A DNA stretch of 64,000 bases, from positions 1-64,000 of the forward strand of contig NZ_JAAKZW010000016.1 of NCBI RefSeq assembly GCF_011044995.1, in the 5' to 3' direction. Made by a program: the position numbers and the translations under genes. The notes beneath the pieces were generated by a model. The model was not told where the DNA came from. It saw nothing but the letters and a program-made list of their open reading frames with translations, and made no database searches. Of this stretch, positions 35,255 to 43,287 are shown in pieces (within the stretch, counting starts at the first letter, position 1; each line of letters begins with the position of its first letter). The DNA is from Streptomyces mesophilus (GTDB lineage: Bacteria; Actinomycetota; Actinomycetes; Streptomycetales; Streptomycetaceae).

Positions 35255-36021
35255 TACAGGGTCGTCAGGATCCGTGGCCCGTCGTCCGTGATCGCCACCG
35301 TGTGCTCGGCGTGCGCGGCGCGGCTGCCGTCCACCGTGCGCAGGGTCCAGCCGTCGCGGTCCTCGTAGTAGCGGTCGGTGCCGCCGCCGATCAGCATCGG
35401 CTCGATCGCGAGCACCATGCCGTGCTTGAGCAGCATTCCGCGTCCCGGCCGGCCCTGGTTCGGCACGGACGGGTCCTCGTGCATCTGGCGGCCGATGCCA
35501 TGGCCGCCGAAGCCCTCCGGGATCCCGTAGCCCGCCTTGCGGCAGACCGTGCCGATCGCGTGGGCGATGTCGCCGATGCGGTTGCCGACGGTGGCCGCCG
35601 CGATGCCGGCGTCCAGGGCGGCGAAGGCCGTCTCGACGAGCTTGGTGTCCGCGGGCCGCGGGGTGCCGACCGTGAAGCTGATCGCGGAGTCGCCCGCCCA
35701 GCCGTCGAGCTTGGCGCCGAAGTCGATGGAGACCAGGTCGCCGTCGCGCAGCCGGTAGGAGTCGGGGATTCCGTGCACGATCGCGTCGTTGACCGAAGCG
35801 CAGATCACGGCCGGGAACGGGGTGGGCGCGAAGGCCGGCTTGTAGTGCAGGAACGGCGAGGACGCGCCCGCCTTGCGCAGCACCTCGTGCGCCACCTCGT
35901 CGAGTTCCCGCAGCGTGCTGCCGATGCGCGCCGCCTCGCGCGCCGCCGTGAGCCCCTGGGCGACCACGCGCCCGGCCTCGCGCATGGACTCGAGCGACTG
36001 ATCCGTTTTGATCTCTACCAT
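35254..36021 (-). CDS. map: Type I methionine aminopeptidase
   Basis: This 255-residue enzyme removes the initiator methionine from nascent proteins. The five metal ligands are recognisable in VSIDFGAKLDGWAGDSAISF (two Asp), GGHGIGRQMHED (His), GMVLAIEPML (Glu) and AHAEHTVAIT (Glu). It lacks an N-terminal zinc-finger extension and is of normal length. It sits outside a ribosomal-protein operon, so it is probably a second copy. The ATG has no Shine-Dalgarno. A palindrome and possible -10 (TATAGT) end seven bases before it, suggesting a leaderless transcript controlled with the divergent regulator. Confidence 0.95.
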   Translation of the reverse strand: MVEIKTDQSLESMREAGRVVAQGLTAAREAARIGSTLRELDEVAHEVLRKAGASSPFLHYKPAFAPTPFPAVICASVNDAIVHGIPDSYRLRDGDLVSIDFGAKLDGWAGDSAISFTVGTPRPADTKLVETAFAALDAGIAAATVGNRIGDIAHAIGTVCRKAGYGIPEGFGGHGIGRQMHEDPSVPNQGRPGRGMLLKHGMVLAIEPMLIGGGTDRYYEDRDGWTLRTVDGSRAAHAEHTVAITDDGPRILTTL

Positions 36022-36025
36022 GCCA

Positions 36026-36083
36026 ATTACTATACCGGTCGGAGCGGTATAGTAATAACGCCCCGGGCGGTATTAGAATAACG
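36026..36083. promoter_or_regulatory. Operator and divergent leaderless promoters between map and the XRE regulator
   Basis: ATTACTATACCG (36026-36037) and CGGTATAGTAAT (36045-36056) are a perfect 12-base inverted repeat with a 7-base spacer. A third related half-site, GCGGTATTAGAATAACG (36067-36083), repeats GCGGTATAGTAATAACG (36044-36060). TAGAAT at 36074-36079 is six bases before the regulator ATG, and TATAGT on the other strand is seven before the map ATG. The sites therefore cover both -10 regions. Confidence 0.75.
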
Positions 36084-36085
36084 GC

Positions 36086-36337
36086 ATGGTGCGCACCCCT
36101 CTCACCCCTGAAGAGCGCGAGCGCGGCGAGCGTCTCGGCCGTCTGCTCCGCGAAGCCCGCGGTCCCCGCAGCATGAACGAGGTGGCCACGGTCGCCGGCC
36201 TCTCCGCCGAGACCCTCCGCAAGATCGAGACCGGCCGGGCCCCGACTCCGGCTTTCTTCACGGTCGCCGCGCTGGCCGAGGCCCTCGGACTCTCCCTGGA
36301 CGAGGTGCTCACCCGCTGCTCCCCGCTGCCCGCGTGA
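36086..36337 (+). CDS. XRE-family HTH regulator
   Basis: This 83-residue protein is a single helix-turn-helix domain (SMNEVATVAGLSAETLRKIE, then TPAFFTVAALAEALGLSLDE). Being divergent from map, with repeated sites covering both start regions, it probably represses itself and map. The mRNA may be leaderless because TAGAAT lies six bases before the ATG and no Shine-Dalgarno is seen. The stop overlaps the GTG of the NUDIX gene. Confidence 0.9.
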   Translation: MVRTPLTPEERERGERLGRLLREARGPRSMNEVATVAGLSAETLRKIETGRAPTPAFFTVAALAEALGLSLDEVLTRCSPLPA

Positions 36338-36798
36338 CCCGGACCCCGCGCAGCGCCGCCCGCGTCGCGGTCCTCGCACCCGGTGGCGCGCTCTTCCTGC
36401 TCCGTTACGACAACGAAGAGGTCGGCGCGCACTGGGCGATGCCCGGCGGCGGCCTGGACGAGGGCGAGTCACCGCGCGAGGGCGCCCTGCGCGAACTGCA
36501 CGAGGAGACCGGCTGGCACGACCTCGTCCTCGGCGAGCTCCTGTGCACCTGGGAGCACGACTTCACCCGCGCCGGAGTGCCCGTACGGCAGCGCGAGCAC
36601 ATCTACGTGAGCCAGGGCCCCCTGCGTGACCTCGGCCCCGAGGTGGCCCGGGCGCATGCCGCGGACGGGATCCTCGGAGCGCGGTGGTGGACGCCGGCCG
36701 AGCTCGAGACCACGCAAGAGGCGCTATGGCCACCGCAGTTGGCGGCCGTGCTCAAGTCGGCCGAGCGCCCGGTGCACCTGGGGTTCGTGCCCAACTGA
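36334..36798 (+). CDS. NUDIX hydrolase
   Basis: This 154-residue protein has the Nudix box GGLDEGESPREGALRELHEE followed by TGW, matching G-x5-E-x7-R-E-U-x-E-E-x-G-U. It hydrolyses a nucleoside diphosphate linked to another group; the substrate is not assignable. The GTG start overlaps the HTH stop, so its expression follows the regulator. Confidence 0.93.
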   Translation: MTRTPRSAARVAVLAPGGALFLLRYDNEEVGAHWAMPGGGLDEGESPREGALRELHEETGWHDLVLGELLCTWEHDFTRAGVPVRQREHIYVSQGPLRDLGPEVARAHAADGILGARWWTPAELETTQEALWPPQLAAVLKSAERPVHLGFVPN

Positions 36799-36832
36799 TC
36801 AGCGCCGGATGCTGGGGGCCGTGACCGGGTGG

Positions 36833-37474
36833 TCAGGACGAGACCGCCAACTGCACCTTGTGATGCGCGGGCCGGTCGATCTCGTCGAGCAGCGCCACCG
36901 CCAGGTCCGCGTGGGCGATCCGGCCCTCGCCCTCGATCACCGTACCGACGGCGGTGCGATACGTGCCGGTCGCCGGGGCCTCGGAGCTGAGGTCCAGCGG
37001 AGGCACCACCATCAACCAGTCGAGCCCGTCCGCCTGTTCACGCAGCAGCTCGAACTCCGCGACATGGCCCTGCGAGAACACCCGGTACTCCTCGGGGAAG
37101 TCCGGATCGTCCATGATCCGCACCCCGGGGACGGTCTGCAGCGTCGACGCGATCCCGAGGACGAGCAGCCGCCGCACGCCCGCCTTGCCCAGGCCGGTGG
37201 CCAGCGCGCGGGCCGCCGCCGTGAAGTACTCCTCGGACGGGACGTCGAGCCGCGCCGAGGCGTTGACCGCCGCGTCGTGCCCCGCCGCGAGCGCGGCCAC
37301 CGCGGCGGCGTCGGTGACATCACCGCGTACGACGGCGACCTGATCCGCGCCGAGGTCCGGGTACTTGGCAGGGTCGCGCACCACCGCCGTCACCGTGTGA
37401 CCGCGGCGCACCGCCTCCGCCACCGTCGCGCTGCCCACCCTGCCGCCGGCGCCGAAGATCACGATCCTGCTCAT
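36833..37474 (-). CDS. NAD(P)-binding atypical SDR protein
   Basis: This 213-residue Rossmann-fold protein opens MSRIVIFGAGGRVGSATVAE, then HTVTAVVRDPAKYPDL and VVRGDVTDAAAVAALAAGHD. It ends with ALLDEIDRPAHHKVQLAVS. It resembles the NmrA/YwnB type of atypical short-chain dehydrogenases, which often bind NAD(P)H and act in redox response. AGGGGG precedes the ATG. It is divergent from an HxlR regulator, a common pairing. Confidence 0.88.
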   Translation of the reverse strand: MSRIVIFGAGGRVGSATVAEAVRRGHTVTAVVRDPAKYPDLGADQVAVVRGDVTDAAAVAALAAGHDAAVNASARLDVPSEEYFTAAARALATGLGKAGVRRLLVLGIASTLQTVPGVRIMDDPDFPEEYRVFSQGHVAEFELLREQADGLDWLMVVPPLDLSSEAPATGTYRTAVGTVIEGEGRIAHADLAVALLDEIDRPAHHKVQLAVSS

Positions 37475-37565
37475 GGGAACCCCCTGGGTTGCTGGACTGA
37501 GGGCAGGACCGTAGAACGCCGAGTGCCGGTTACTTCAAGGGAACCGGCTGTCACCCGCGACCTCG

Positions 37566-37580
37566 TAGGCTTCCCGTATG
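37566..37580 (+). promoter_or_regulatory. TANNNT six bases before the HxlR start
   Basis: TAGGCT at 37566-37571 precedes the ATG at 37578 by exactly six bases, the leaderless-promoter geometry. No Shine-Dalgarno is visible. Confidence 0.5.
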
Positions 37581-37949
37581 AGCCGGATCGAGCCGCTGAG
37601 CGCGGACATGTTCGACGCCGACTGCGGGCACCGGATGCCCTTCCGCGTCGGCGACAAATGGAGCGCCATGCTGCTGCGCTGTCTCGAAGCCGGGCCGCGC
37701 CGTTTCACCGAACTCAAGGTGCCGCTGCACCGGGTCTCGCCGAAGGTGCTCACCGAGACGCTGCGCGCCATGGAGCGCGACGGCTGGGTGAGCCGTACCG
37801 CGTACGACGAGAACCCGCCGCGCGTCGAGTACGCGCTCACGGCCCTCGGCCGTGCGCTGCTCGACCCGATGGATCACCTCTGCGCCTGGACGCGCGCCCA
37901 CCGTGCGGAGATCCTCGGCGTGCGGGAGGAGTACGCGCAGGGGGAGTAA
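37578..37949 (+). CDS. HxlR-family transcriptional regulator
   Basis: This 123-residue winged-helix protein has the HxlR pattern FRVGDKWSAMLLRCLEAGPR, FTELKVPLHRVSPKVLTETL and LRAMERDGWVSRTAYD, then PPRVEYALTALGRAL. A Cys near the N-terminus (FDADCGHRM) is common in redox- or aldehyde-sensing members. It likely controls the divergent NAD(P)-binding gene. Confidence 0.9.
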   Translation: MSRIEPLSADMFDADCGHRMPFRVGDKWSAMLLRCLEAGPRRFTELKVPLHRVSPKVLTETLRAMERDGWVSRTAYDENPPRVEYALTALGRALLDPMDHLCAWTRAHRAEILGVREEYAQGE

Positions 37950-37990
37950 CAGATCCTGCGTCCTGCCTCGGCCGGGCGCAGGCTGCCCGT

Positions 37991-39172
37991 ATGGTCCGTC
38001 CCCTGGCTCTCGTGCGTGCCGTGCTCGCCGCCGTCCTGCTGCCGCTCCTGGTCTCGACCGCTCCCGCACCGCGCCCGTTGCAGCATCCCGGTGCCCTGCT
38101 GGACCGCGGCCGGCTCGACTTCGTCCGTGCCCGGGTGCGGGCCGGCGAGGAACCGTATGCCTCGGCCTTCGACGCGATGCGGGCCAGCCGCTATGCGTCC
38201 CCGTGGTACTTCGTCCAGCCGCAGACCGAGGTCGTCTGCCCGCCTGGCGACCGGCCCGGACACGGCTGTGTGCAGGAGCGCGAGGACGCCATCGCCGCGT
38301 ACACCCATGCCCTGATGTGGACCGTCACGCGGGAACAGGCCCATGCCCGCAAGGCGCTTGAGATCATGGACCTCTGGTCGGGGACGCTGCGCAGCCACAG
38401 CGCGGGCAACTCCGGGCTGCAGGCCGCCTGGGCGGGGTCGGTGTGGGCGCGGGCCGGGGAGATCATGCGGTACGTCCACAAGGGCTGGCCGGACGAGAAC
38501 GTGGCGCGCTTCGACCGGATGCTGCGCGAGGTCTATCTGCCGCAGGTCGCGGGCGGTTCGCTCGGCCGCAACGGCAACTGGGACCTGGTCATGGCCGACG
38601 CGGCCGCGAGCATCGGGGTCTTCCTCGACGACCGCGCCGTGTTCGAACGGGCCGTCGCCCGGGTGCGGCAGCGGGTCCCGGCGTACTTCTATCTCCGCTC
38701 CGACGGCCCGCGCCCCAAGAGCCCGCCGGGCGGACTGGTGGACACCCGTGAGGAGTTGACGCGCTACTGGTTCGGACAGGAGAAGTTCGTGGACGGTCTG
38801 GCGCAGGAGACCTGCCGCAACTTCGAGCATGTCGGCTACGCGATCGCCGCCACCGCGCATGTCGCCGAGACGGCCCGTGTGCAGGGTGTCGACCTGTACA
38901 AGGACGTGGCCGAACGGCTGCGCGCCGCCTTGGAGTTGCATGCCCAATACCAGGTCGGAGAGGTGGAGGCCGGTCCCGAGTGGCTGTGCGGCGGGCGGCT
39001 CACGCTCACCATGGGGCCCGATGCCGAGGTCGCCCTGAACCATCTGCAGAACCGCCTGGGTCTGCGCCTGCCGCACGCGCGGCGCCTGGCCGGTGAGATG
39101 CGGCCGGCCGGCACGGACAACCTGTTCGTGGCGTGGGAGACGCTGACGCACGGCGGGGAGCCGGCCAAGTGA
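37991..39172 (+). CDS. Secreted alginate lyase family protein (copy 1)
   Basis: This 393-residue protein has a signal peptide (LALVRAVLAAVLLPLLVSTA) and a helical alginate-lyase-type domain: QHPGALLDRGRLDFVRARV, AIAAYTHALMWTVTREQAHA, GNSGLQAAWAGSVWARAGEI, LGRNGNWDLVMADAAASIGV and FEHVGYAIAATAHVAETARV. Such (alpha/alpha)-barrel enzymes eliminate uronic acid linkages; the true polysaccharide here is unknown. CAGGCT lies six bases before the ATG, close to the leaderless pattern. Its stop overlaps the start of a near paralogue. Confidence 0.87.
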   Translation: MVRPLALVRAVLAAVLLPLLVSTAPAPRPLQHPGALLDRGRLDFVRARVRAGEEPYASAFDAMRASRYASPWYFVQPQTEVVCPPGDRPGHGCVQEREDAIAAYTHALMWTVTREQAHARKALEIMDLWSGTLRSHSAGNSGLQAAWAGSVWARAGEIMRYVHKGWPDENVARFDRMLREVYLPQVAGGSLGRNGNWDLVMADAAASIGVFLDDRAVFERAVARVRQRVPAYFYLRSDGPRPKSPPGGLVDTREELTRYWFGQEKFVDGLAQETCRNFEHVGYAIAATAHVAETARVQGVDLYKDVAERLRAALELHAQYQVGEVEAGPEWLCGGRLTLTMGPDAEVALNHLQNRLGLRLPHARRLAGEMRPAGTDNLFVAWETLTHGGEPAK

Positions 39173-40392
39173 GGCGCCTGATCGCCCTCATCGCCCTGGT
39201 GGCGGGCCTGCTCGCCGCCGCCCCGCCGCCTCCGCCGCCCGACGACATCCGCTCCGGATTCCAGCACCCCGGTGTGCTGCTCGACCTGGACCAACTCGAC
39301 GCGTTGCGACGGGGTGTCGAGGAGGGCCAAGAGCCGCAGGCTGCCGCGTACCGGCGGATGAAGGAGAGCCGTTACGCGGCCGAGGACTACCGGCCGCACC
39401 CGTACAAGACCGTCGCCTGTCCGCCGTACAAGAACCCGCCCGCCTGCACCGCCGAACGTGAGGACGCGATCGCCGCGTACACCCAGGCGTTGCTCTACAC
39501 CGTCACCCGCGACCGGGCCCACGCCCGCCGCGCCGTGCGCATCATGGACGCCTGGTCGAAGGTGATGACCGACCACATCGAGGGCAACTCCGCGCTCCAG
39601 GCCGCCTGGTCGGGCTCGACCTGGGCACGGGCCGCCGAGCTGATGCGGCACACCTACGAGGGCTGGCCCGCGGCGGACGCCTCCCGCTTCGGACGGATGC
39701 TGCGCCACGCCTACCTCGGTGAATACGCCGAGGAGGTCGCCGACTACAACGGCAACTGGGACCTGACGATGATCGACGCCACGATGGCCATCGGTGTCTT
39801 CCTCGACGAACGCCGGGTCTTCGACGAGGCCGTACGGCGCTTCAGGGCCCGCGTCCCCGCGTACTTCTATCTGCGCGCCGACGGCCCGGTGCCTCTCGCG
39901 CCACCCGGCGGGAAGGCGGACACACCCGAGGAGATCCGGGAGTTCTGGTTCGGGCAGCGCACCTTCGTGGACGGGCTCGCGCAGGAGTCCTGCCGCAACT
40001 TCCAGCACGTCGGCTACGCGCTGGCCGCGACAGCGCACGCCGCCGAGACCGCCCGCCACCAAGGGGTGGACCTCTATGGAGAGGTACGGGAACGGCTGCG
40101 TGCCACCGTCGAGTTGCACGCCCGATATCAGCTCGGCGAGCCCGTGCCGAAGGCGCTGTGCGGAGGCAGGCCGCAGCTCACCATGGGGCCCGACCTGGAG
40201 GTGGCGCTGCACCATCTGCGCGGACGGCTCGGGCTTTCGATGCCGTACGGGGAGAAGCTCGCGGCCTCGATGCGGCCCGCCGGGACCGACGACCTCTTCG
40301 TCGCCTGGGAGACGCTGACGCACGGCGTCCGCCTCGCCACCTGTACGGACAGGACGGATAGGGTCGACTGTCATGACCAGCGACGCCCTTGA
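39169..40392 (+). CDS. Secreted alginate lyase family protein (copy 2)
   Basis: This 407-residue protein is a tandem paralogue of the preceding gene: FQHPGVLLDLDQLDALRRGV, AIAAYTQALLYTVTRDRAHA, NGNWDLTMIDATMAIGVFL and FQHVGYALAATAHAAETAR. Both end in AGTDxLFVAWETLTHG. It has its own signal peptide (LIALIALVAGLLAAA followed by a run of prolines). The GTG start overlaps the TGA of copy 1. The C-terminus runs about 20 residues further (RLATCTDRTDRVDCHDQRRP) into the next gene by 20 bases, and this tail looks non-conserved. Confidence 0.85.
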   Translation: MRRLIALIALVAGLLAAAPPPPPPDDIRSGFQHPGVLLDLDQLDALRRGVEEGQEPQAAAYRRMKESRYAAEDYRPHPYKTVACPPYKNPPACTAEREDAIAAYTQALLYTVTRDRAHARRAVRIMDAWSKVMTDHIEGNSALQAAWSGSTWARAAELMRHTYEGWPAADASRFGRMLRHAYLGEYAEEVADYNGNWDLTMIDATMAIGVFLDERRVFDEAVRRFRARVPAYFYLRADGPVPLAPPGGKADTPEEIREFWFGQRTFVDGLAQESCRNFQHVGYALAATAHAAETARHQGVDLYGEVRERLRATVELHARYQLGEPVPKALCGGRPQLTMGPDLEVALHHLRGRLGLSMPYGEKLAASMRPAGTDDLFVAWETLTHGVRLATCTDRTDRVDCHDQRRP

Positions 40393-40771
40393 GGCCCTCG
40401 GCCGTTCCCGCTACATCTCGCTCACCACGTACCGCAAGAACGGCACCCCCGTCTCCACCCCGGTCTGGGTCGTCGGCGACGGCGCACTCCTGTACGTGTG
40501 GACCAAGACCGACACGTGGAAGGTGAAGCGGCTCCGCAACGACAAGCGGGTCGTCGTCACCGCATGCGATGTACGCGGGCGGATCGCCGAGGGAGCGGTG
40601 AGCGCCGAAGGGACGGCGACCTTGCTCGAGGAGAGCGAGATGCCGAAGGTGCGGCGGCTGCTTTCGCGCAAGTACAAGTGGCAGTACTGGATGGTCGACT
40701 ACCCGGCGATGATCGCGCGGCTCGGGAAGCGGCCGCACACGGGGATCGCCGTGCAGGTGACACAGGCCTGA
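40373..40771 (+). CDS. PPOX-class F420-dependent oxidoreductase
   Basis: This 132-residue protein has the split-barrel flavin/F420-binding fold: RYISLTTYRKNGTPVSTPVW, GALLYVWTKTDTWKVKRLRN, KRVVVTACDVRGRI and AVSAEGTATLLEE. Members reduce quinones or other electron-poor compounds with F420H2. The coenzyme is inferred from family. The ATG overlaps the preceding gene by 20 bases. TAGGGT lies eight bases before it. Confidence 0.85.
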   Translation: MTSDALEALGRSRYISLTTYRKNGTPVSTPVWVVGDGALLYVWTKTDTWKVKRLRNDKRVVVTACDVRGRIAEGAVSAEGTATLLEESEMPKVRRLLSRKYKWQYWMVDYPAMIARLGKRPHTGIAVQVTQA

Positions 40772-40957
40772 CCCGGCGCGGCGCACGCACCCGCGCGCGT
40801 TCTCTCATGTGTCCCTACGAAAACCGCGCGTAGCCGCCCCGTAACACGCCGGGTGTGGAATGCTGCCGCACACGCGGACCGGAACGGTCCAGTCAGAGCC
40901 TGCCGGGCGTCGGGGCGCAGACGGGGGCTCAGGAGCAGGCTCGCAGGTGGGGGAGAC

Positions 40958-42244
40958 ATGGCGGCGGGGCAACACGCGGACCCTGCGCGGGAGTTCGCGG
41001 ACTATCTGAGGGGCCTGGTCGGACGGATCGACCAGGACGGTGGCTGGTGCGGGGTGTTCCTGCGCCGGGATCCGGACGGCATGCGGGCCTGTCTGCAGGG
41101 CCGCGAGGCGCCGCCGTGGGATGTGGTCGAGGCGCTGCTCAACGATCTGGCGGCGGTCTACGGGCGCGATGCGGCCGCTCAGGAGCTGGCCCACGCCCGG
41201 GCCCTTCACCAGCGTCTCCTGCGCCACGTCGACACCCGGCCCGGCGCCAGGGAACGGCTCGGCGAGCGTCTCGACCAGATGCTCAAGGAGCAGCACTACG
41301 CGGCCGAACGGCAGGCGGAACTGGCGGAGTTGCTCCAGTCCGCCTCCCCCTTCGACGCCGAGCGGCTGCGGCTCGACCTCGCCTGGGCGCAGGACGACCA
41401 CGAGCGGGCCACGGCGCGGGCGGCGGAGCTGCGGGTGCGGCTCCAGCAGGCGGCGGGGCGGCCGCGGCCTGAACCCCGTCTCGCGCCGCCGGACGCGGAC
41501 CCCTTCTTCGCGCCGCGGCAAGCGGCGGGGGCGTCCGCCGACGACGTGGCCCGTGACGCCTCCGGCGCCGGCCGGTTCGCCCGCCGAGGCGCCCGGTACG
41601 CGCCCGGCGGGGACGACGCCTCCGTGATGCCGCCGACCGCCGCGCCGTCCGCACCGCGGGGTGCGCGGTACGCCCAAGTCCCCGAGCCGACCCAGCCGCC
41701 CGGGACCGCGCCGGGACCCGAGGCCCGCTCCACCACGGCCACCGTCGCCCAGCTGATCGCGCTGCGCAGCGCGGGGCGTACGGGCGAGGCGCATGTGCTG
41801 CTGTGCGAGGCGGCGCGCCGACCACCGGAGCAACTGCCGTTGCTTGCCGAGGAGTTGTACCGCGCCGGGCTCGCCGCCGACTGGGCGACGCTGCTGTGGG
41901 AGGCGGCCTCGCTGCCGCCCGCCGACCTCGTCGCGGTCGCCGACGCGCTGGCCGCGGGGGGCCGGTCCGACGACTCGGGCAAGCTGCTTCGCCAGGGCGT
42001 GGGGCGGCCCGCGTCCGAGATCGGCGAGGCCGCGCTCGTCATGGCGGACGCAGGGCGCCGGGTGCAGGCCGAGGTGCTGCTCGAGGCGTTCCTGCGGGTC
42101 CGTACGCCCGAAGAGGCCGCCCGGATCGTCGCCGCCGACCCCGACCGGCTGATCCCGCCGCTGCTCAAGGCGGCCGAGACGGTCTCGGGCAACTGCCGGC
42201 GCGATCTGTCCCATGCGCTGCGGGTGGCGGGGTACAGGGCGTAG
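40958..42244 (+). CDS. Conserved actinomycete protein of unknown function
   Basis: This 428-residue soluble protein has three parts. A conserved N-terminal region (REFADYLRGLVGRI, WCGVFLRRDPDGMRACLQGR, PPWDVVEALLNDLAAVYG) resembles an XRE-like or helical regulatory module. A long charged coiled coil and a low-complexity Pro/Ala linker follow (about 60-265). The C-terminal region (TTATVAQLIALRSAGRTGEA onward) has helical repeats of roughly 36 residues, such as LAEELYRAGLAADWATLLW and VVADALAAGGRSDDSGKLL-like units. The layout suits a scaffold or signalling protein. GGGGGAG precedes the ATG at 40958. I do not know its function. Confidence 0.68.
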   Translation: MAAGQHADPAREFADYLRGLVGRIDQDGGWCGVFLRRDPDGMRACLQGREAPPWDVVEALLNDLAAVYGRDAAAQELAHARALHQRLLRHVDTRPGARERLGERLDQMLKEQHYAAERQAELAELLQSASPFDAERLRLDLAWAQDDHERATARAAELRVRLQQAAGRPRPEPRLAPPDADPFFAPRQAAGASADDVARDASGAGRFARRGARYAPGGDDASVMPPTAAPSAPRGARYAQVPEPTQPPGTAPGPEARSTTATVAQLIALRSAGRTGEAHVLLCEAARRPPEQLPLLAEELYRAGLAADWATLLWEAASLPPADLVAVADALAAGGRSDDSGKLLRQGVGRPASEIGEAALVMADAGRRVQAEVLLEAFLRVRTPEEAARIVAADPDRLIPPLLKAAETVSGNCRRDLSHALRVAGYRA

Positions 42245-42444
42245 GCCTGGTCCGCGTGCCGGATCCGGCCGTCGGGGGTGCGCCTCACCCGTACGAGTAG
42301 GAATTCGCGATCAGTGCCGTGGGCTTGCCGCAGGCGGTCTTGCCCCGCACCTTTGCTGGTCGTACGTTCATGGCTCCACGGCCCTCGTCTACGGGCGTAG
42401 AGCTGCCGTGGCCGACAGCGAGCGTCTCGTCGAAGGAGCAGCTC
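42245..42444. other. Intergenic region before the nitrilase gene
   Basis: About 200 bases without a convincing gene. A promoter for the nitrilase-aminotransferase pair is expected here, but no hexamer pair stands out. Confidence 0.4.
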
Positions 42445-43287
42445 ATGGCCACCGTCGTACGCGCCGCACTGGTCCAGGCGACCTGGACAGGCGACACCGA
42501 ATCCATGATCGCCAAGCATGAGGAGCACGCCCGGGAGGCCGCGCGCCAAGGCGCGCAGGTCATCGGTTTCCAAGAGGTGTTCAACGCCCCGTACTTCTGC
42601 CAGGTGCAGGAGGCCGAGCACTACCGCTGGGCGGAGCCGGTGCCGGACGGGCCGACCGTGCGCCGGATGCAGGAGCTCGCGCGCGAGACGGGGATGGTGA
42701 TCGTCGTCCCCGTCTTCGAGGTCGAGCAGGCCGGCTTCTACTTCAACACCGCGGCCGTGATCGACGCGGACGGCACGTATCTCGGCAAGTACCGCAAGCA
42801 CCACATCCCGCAGGTGAAGGGCTTCTGGGAGAAGTACTACTTCAAGCCGGGGAACTTGGGCTGGCCCGTCTTCGACACCGCGGTCGGCAAGGTCGGCGTC
42901 TACATCTGCTACGACCGGCACTTTCCCGAAGGCTGGCGCCAACTGGGCCTGAACGGCGCCCAGTTGGTCTACAATCCCTCGGCGACCTCGCGCGGCCTCT
43001 CCGCGCATCTGTGGCAGCTGGAGCAGCCCGCGGCCGCGGTCGCCAACGAGTACTTCATCGCGGCGATCAACCGGGTCGGCCAGGAGGAGTACGGCGACAA
43101 CGACTTCTACGGGACCTCGTACTTCGTCGACCCGCGCGGCCAGTTCGTCGGTGAGACCGCGAGCGACAAGAGCGAGGAACTGGTCGTACGGGACCTGGAC
43201 TTCGGCCTGATCGAGGAAGTCCGCACGCAGTGGGCGTTCTACCGCGACCGCCGTCCCGACGCGTACGAAGGGCTGGTGCAGCCGTGA
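42445..43287 (+). CDS. Nitrilase-family beta-ureidopropionase-like amidohydrolase
   Basis: This 280-residue carbon-nitrogen hydrolase has the Glu-Lys-Cys triad: Glu44 (GFQEVFNAPYF), Lys118 (YLGKYRKHHIP) and Cys155 (GVYICYDRHFPEGWR). The sequence around the Cys and the FWEKYYFKPGN loop match N-carbamoyl-beta-alanine/N-carbamoyl amino acid hydrolases. With the aminotransferase next to it and the dihydropyrimidinase gene 4 kb on, the likely role is the third step of reductive pyrimidine breakdown: N-carbamoyl-beta-alanine to beta-alanine, ammonia and CO2. AAGGAG precedes the ATG. Confidence 0.9.
   Translation: MATVVRAALVQATWTGDTESMIAKHEEHAREAARQGAQVIGFQEVFNAPYFCQVQEAEHYRWAEPVPDGPTVRRMQELARETGMVIVVPVFEVEQAGFYFNTAAVIDADGTYLGKYRKHHIPQVKGFWEKYYFKPGNLGWPVFDTAVGKVGVYICYDRHFPEGWRQLGLNGAQLVYNPSATSRGLSAHLWQLEQPAAAVANEYFIAAINRVGQEEYGDNDFYGTSYFVDPRGQFVGETASDKSEELVVRDLDFGLIEEVRTQWAFYRDRRPDAYEGLVQP

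Noticed and set aside
36626..39172. An 848-residue extension of the first alginate lyase
   Set aside because: The extension runs antisense to the SDR gene and through the HxlR gene in another frame. The signal peptide begins at 37991.
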